Of a stretch of DNA of 64,000 bases, positions 62,944 through 64,000 are shown piece by piece. Below the pieces are notes generated by a model. It saw nothing but the letters and a program-made list of their open reading frames with translations. It was not told the DNA's origin and searched no databases. This DNA comes from Sphingomonas faeni (GTDB taxonomy: Bacteria; Pseudomonadota; Alphaproteobacteria; Sphingomonadales; Sphingomonadaceae). The stretch lies in NCBI RefSeq assembly GCF_023195535.1, contig NZ_JALPNF010000003.1:1-64000 (forward strand), given 5' to 3'. How positions within the stretch are numbered: the stretch's first letter is position 1; each line of letters begins with the position of its first letter. The position numbers were made by a program, and so were the translations under genes.

Positions 62944-64000
62944 TCAGGCTTCCGCTTTCTTCTTTGGAGCGGCTTTCTTGGCGGGGGCCTTTTTGGCTGG
63001 TGCCTTCTTCGCTGGAGCCTTGGCCTCTGCCGCGTCCTTCGCTACTGCTGTCTTGGCTGAGGCCTTCTTTGCCGCCGGTTTCTTGGCAGGCGCTTTCTTC
63101 TTCTTCGTCGCCGGGGCCGCGGCAGCGCGCGCGTCGATCAGCGAGGCGGCTTCCTCCAGCGTCAGCTGGTCCTTCTCGATCGACTTGGGCAGCGTCGCGT
63201 TGGTCGTGCCGTCGGTGACGTACGCACCGTAACGCCCCTCCATCAGCTTGATCTCGGCCTCGGTGCGAGGATGGTTCCCGAGTATCTTCAACGGGGCCTG
63301 TGCGCCGCGCTGCTGGCGACCACCACCGGCGGCGGCTTCGGCGAGCTTCACCACGGCCGCGTTCATCCCCGTCTCGAACACGTCGGCGGTCGAGGTAAGC
63401 CGCGCGTATTTGCCCGCGTGCTTGAGATACGGACCATAGCGGCCGATCGCCGCGGTGATCGGCTCGCCGGTTTCGGGATGCGTGCCGATGGTCCGCGGCA
63501 GCGACAGCAGTTTCAGCGCCCATTCGAGATCGAGTTCGCCGATATCCTTCGGGATCGACGCCATTTTCCGCGCCTCGCCTTCGCCGATCTGGATGTACGG
63601 GCCGAACCGTCCCGACTTGCGCTCGACCGGCAGGTTCGTCTCCGGATCGACGCCGAGCGTCGACGGGCCCGCATCCGCCTCGGCGTCGCCGCCGGGCTGC
63701 GCGAAGCGGCGCGTGTATTTGCACTCGGGGTAGTTCGAGCACGCGATGAACGCGCCGAACTTGCCGCCGCGCAGCGCGAGCTGGCCCTCGCCGCAATTCG
63801 GGCAGAGCCGCGGATCGCCGCCGTCAGCCTTGGCCGGGAACAGGTAGGGCGCGAGGAAGGTGTCGAGTTCGGCGGTGATCGCGGAGGGCTGCTGCTCCAT
63901 CACCTCGTTGGTGCGCGGCTTGAAGTCGCGCCAGAACGCGTCGAGCACCGACTGCCACTGCGCACGGCCGCCGGAGACGTCGTCGAGTTCCTCCTCGAGT
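62944..64000 (-). CDS. topA: DNA topoisomerase I, C-terminal part (runs off edge)
   Basis: The visible 352 codons are the 3' part of topA; the start lies beyond base 64000. From N to C they show the end of the core (VLDAFWRDFKPR), a C4 zinc ribbon (CPNCGEGQL...CSNYPECKY), then several short topoisomerase C-terminal repeats with the RFGPYIQ / RYGPYLKH / RYGAYVTDG pattern, and a Lys/Ala/Pro-rich tail of about 55 residues. Such tails bind DNA nonspecifically and help relaxation. The visible part is normal in length for sphingomonad TopA. It relaxes negative supercoils; the catalytic Tyr is outside the window. Confidence 0.96.
   Translation of the reverse strand, partial: LEEELDDVSGGRAQWQSVLDAFWRDFKPRTNEVMEQQPSAITAELDTFLAPYLFPAKADGGDPRLCPNCGEGQLALRGGKFGAFIACSNYPECKYTRRFAQPGGDAEADAGPSTLGVDPETNLPVERKSGRFGPYIQIGEGEARKMASIPKDIGELDLEWALKLLSLPRTIGTHPETGEPITAAIGRYGPYLKHAGKYARLTSTADVFETGMNAAVVKLAEAAAGGGRQQRGAQAPLKILGNHPRTEAEIKLMEGRYGAYVTDGTTNATLPKSIEKDQLTLEEAASLIDARAAAAPATKKKKAPAKKPAAKKASAKTAVAKDAAEAKAPAKKAPAKKAPAKKAAPKKKAEA

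Overview
The window is high-GC chromosomal DNA from an alphaproteobacterium, most likely a Sphingomonas or close relative in the Sphingomonadaceae. Pointers are the bifunctional RXKD-type Rsh, the MipZ division ATPase, the class I PHA synthase with phasin, the HWE-kinase two-component set, and many short inverted repeats between genes. This rests on reading the sequence; no database was searched. About 63 protein genes can be supported. I see no rRNA, tRNA, CRISPR array, insertion sequence or prophage.

Layout. 1-3900 is a visibly less GC-rich, gene-poor stretch: a Tat-exported protein of unknown function (728-2326), a PilZ-domain protein and three small candidate genes. 4068-12827 holds an XRE regulator facing a DUF6456 gene, a DapF-like epimerase, a fasciclin protein, a divergent nucleoside / queuosine-precursor transporter pair, argB, and an overlapping yggT-DUF167-folD-marC run. 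12921-17352 is an envelope-sugar block like the phage/Shigella gtrABC type: GT-C enzyme, GtrA flippase, methyltransferase and polyprenyl-type GT2. rsh follows, then an HxlR regulator, TauE exporter, thioesterase and a class I aminotransferase.

23069-34586 holds PHA metabolism (phaC, phasin, and phaB about 4 kb away) interleaved with clpS, a Crp/Fnr regulator, murA, hemH, a lone molybdopterin-type oxidoreductase subunit and an acyl-CoA synthetase. 34654-40233 is lgt, midA, a GNAT, pgeF, a cystathionine gamma-synthase-family enzyme and a phosphoribosyltransferase. 40529-53809 holds a glycine-zipper protein, a phytase-like esterase, rpmB, tadA, pepN, an M28 peptidase, an SDR, an EamA exporter, ltaE, PBP1A and an FMN reductase. 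54149-57122 is a three-gene phosphorelay joined by 4-base overlaps. The right end has an ExoX-like exonuclease, a bPH2 protein, a phosphomannomutase, a J-domain protein overlapping mipZ, panC, a Sel1 protein, and the C-terminal part of topA running off the edge.

The strongest non-coding signal is a set of short inverted-repeat families. They are unrelated in sequence but alike in design: small tetraloop hairpins, usually in head-to-head pairs of about 80-125 bp. Every recognised non-overlapping convergent gene junction carries at least one, while only one of twelve divergent junctions does. The most elaborate family (seven copies) always pairs two different arm modules.
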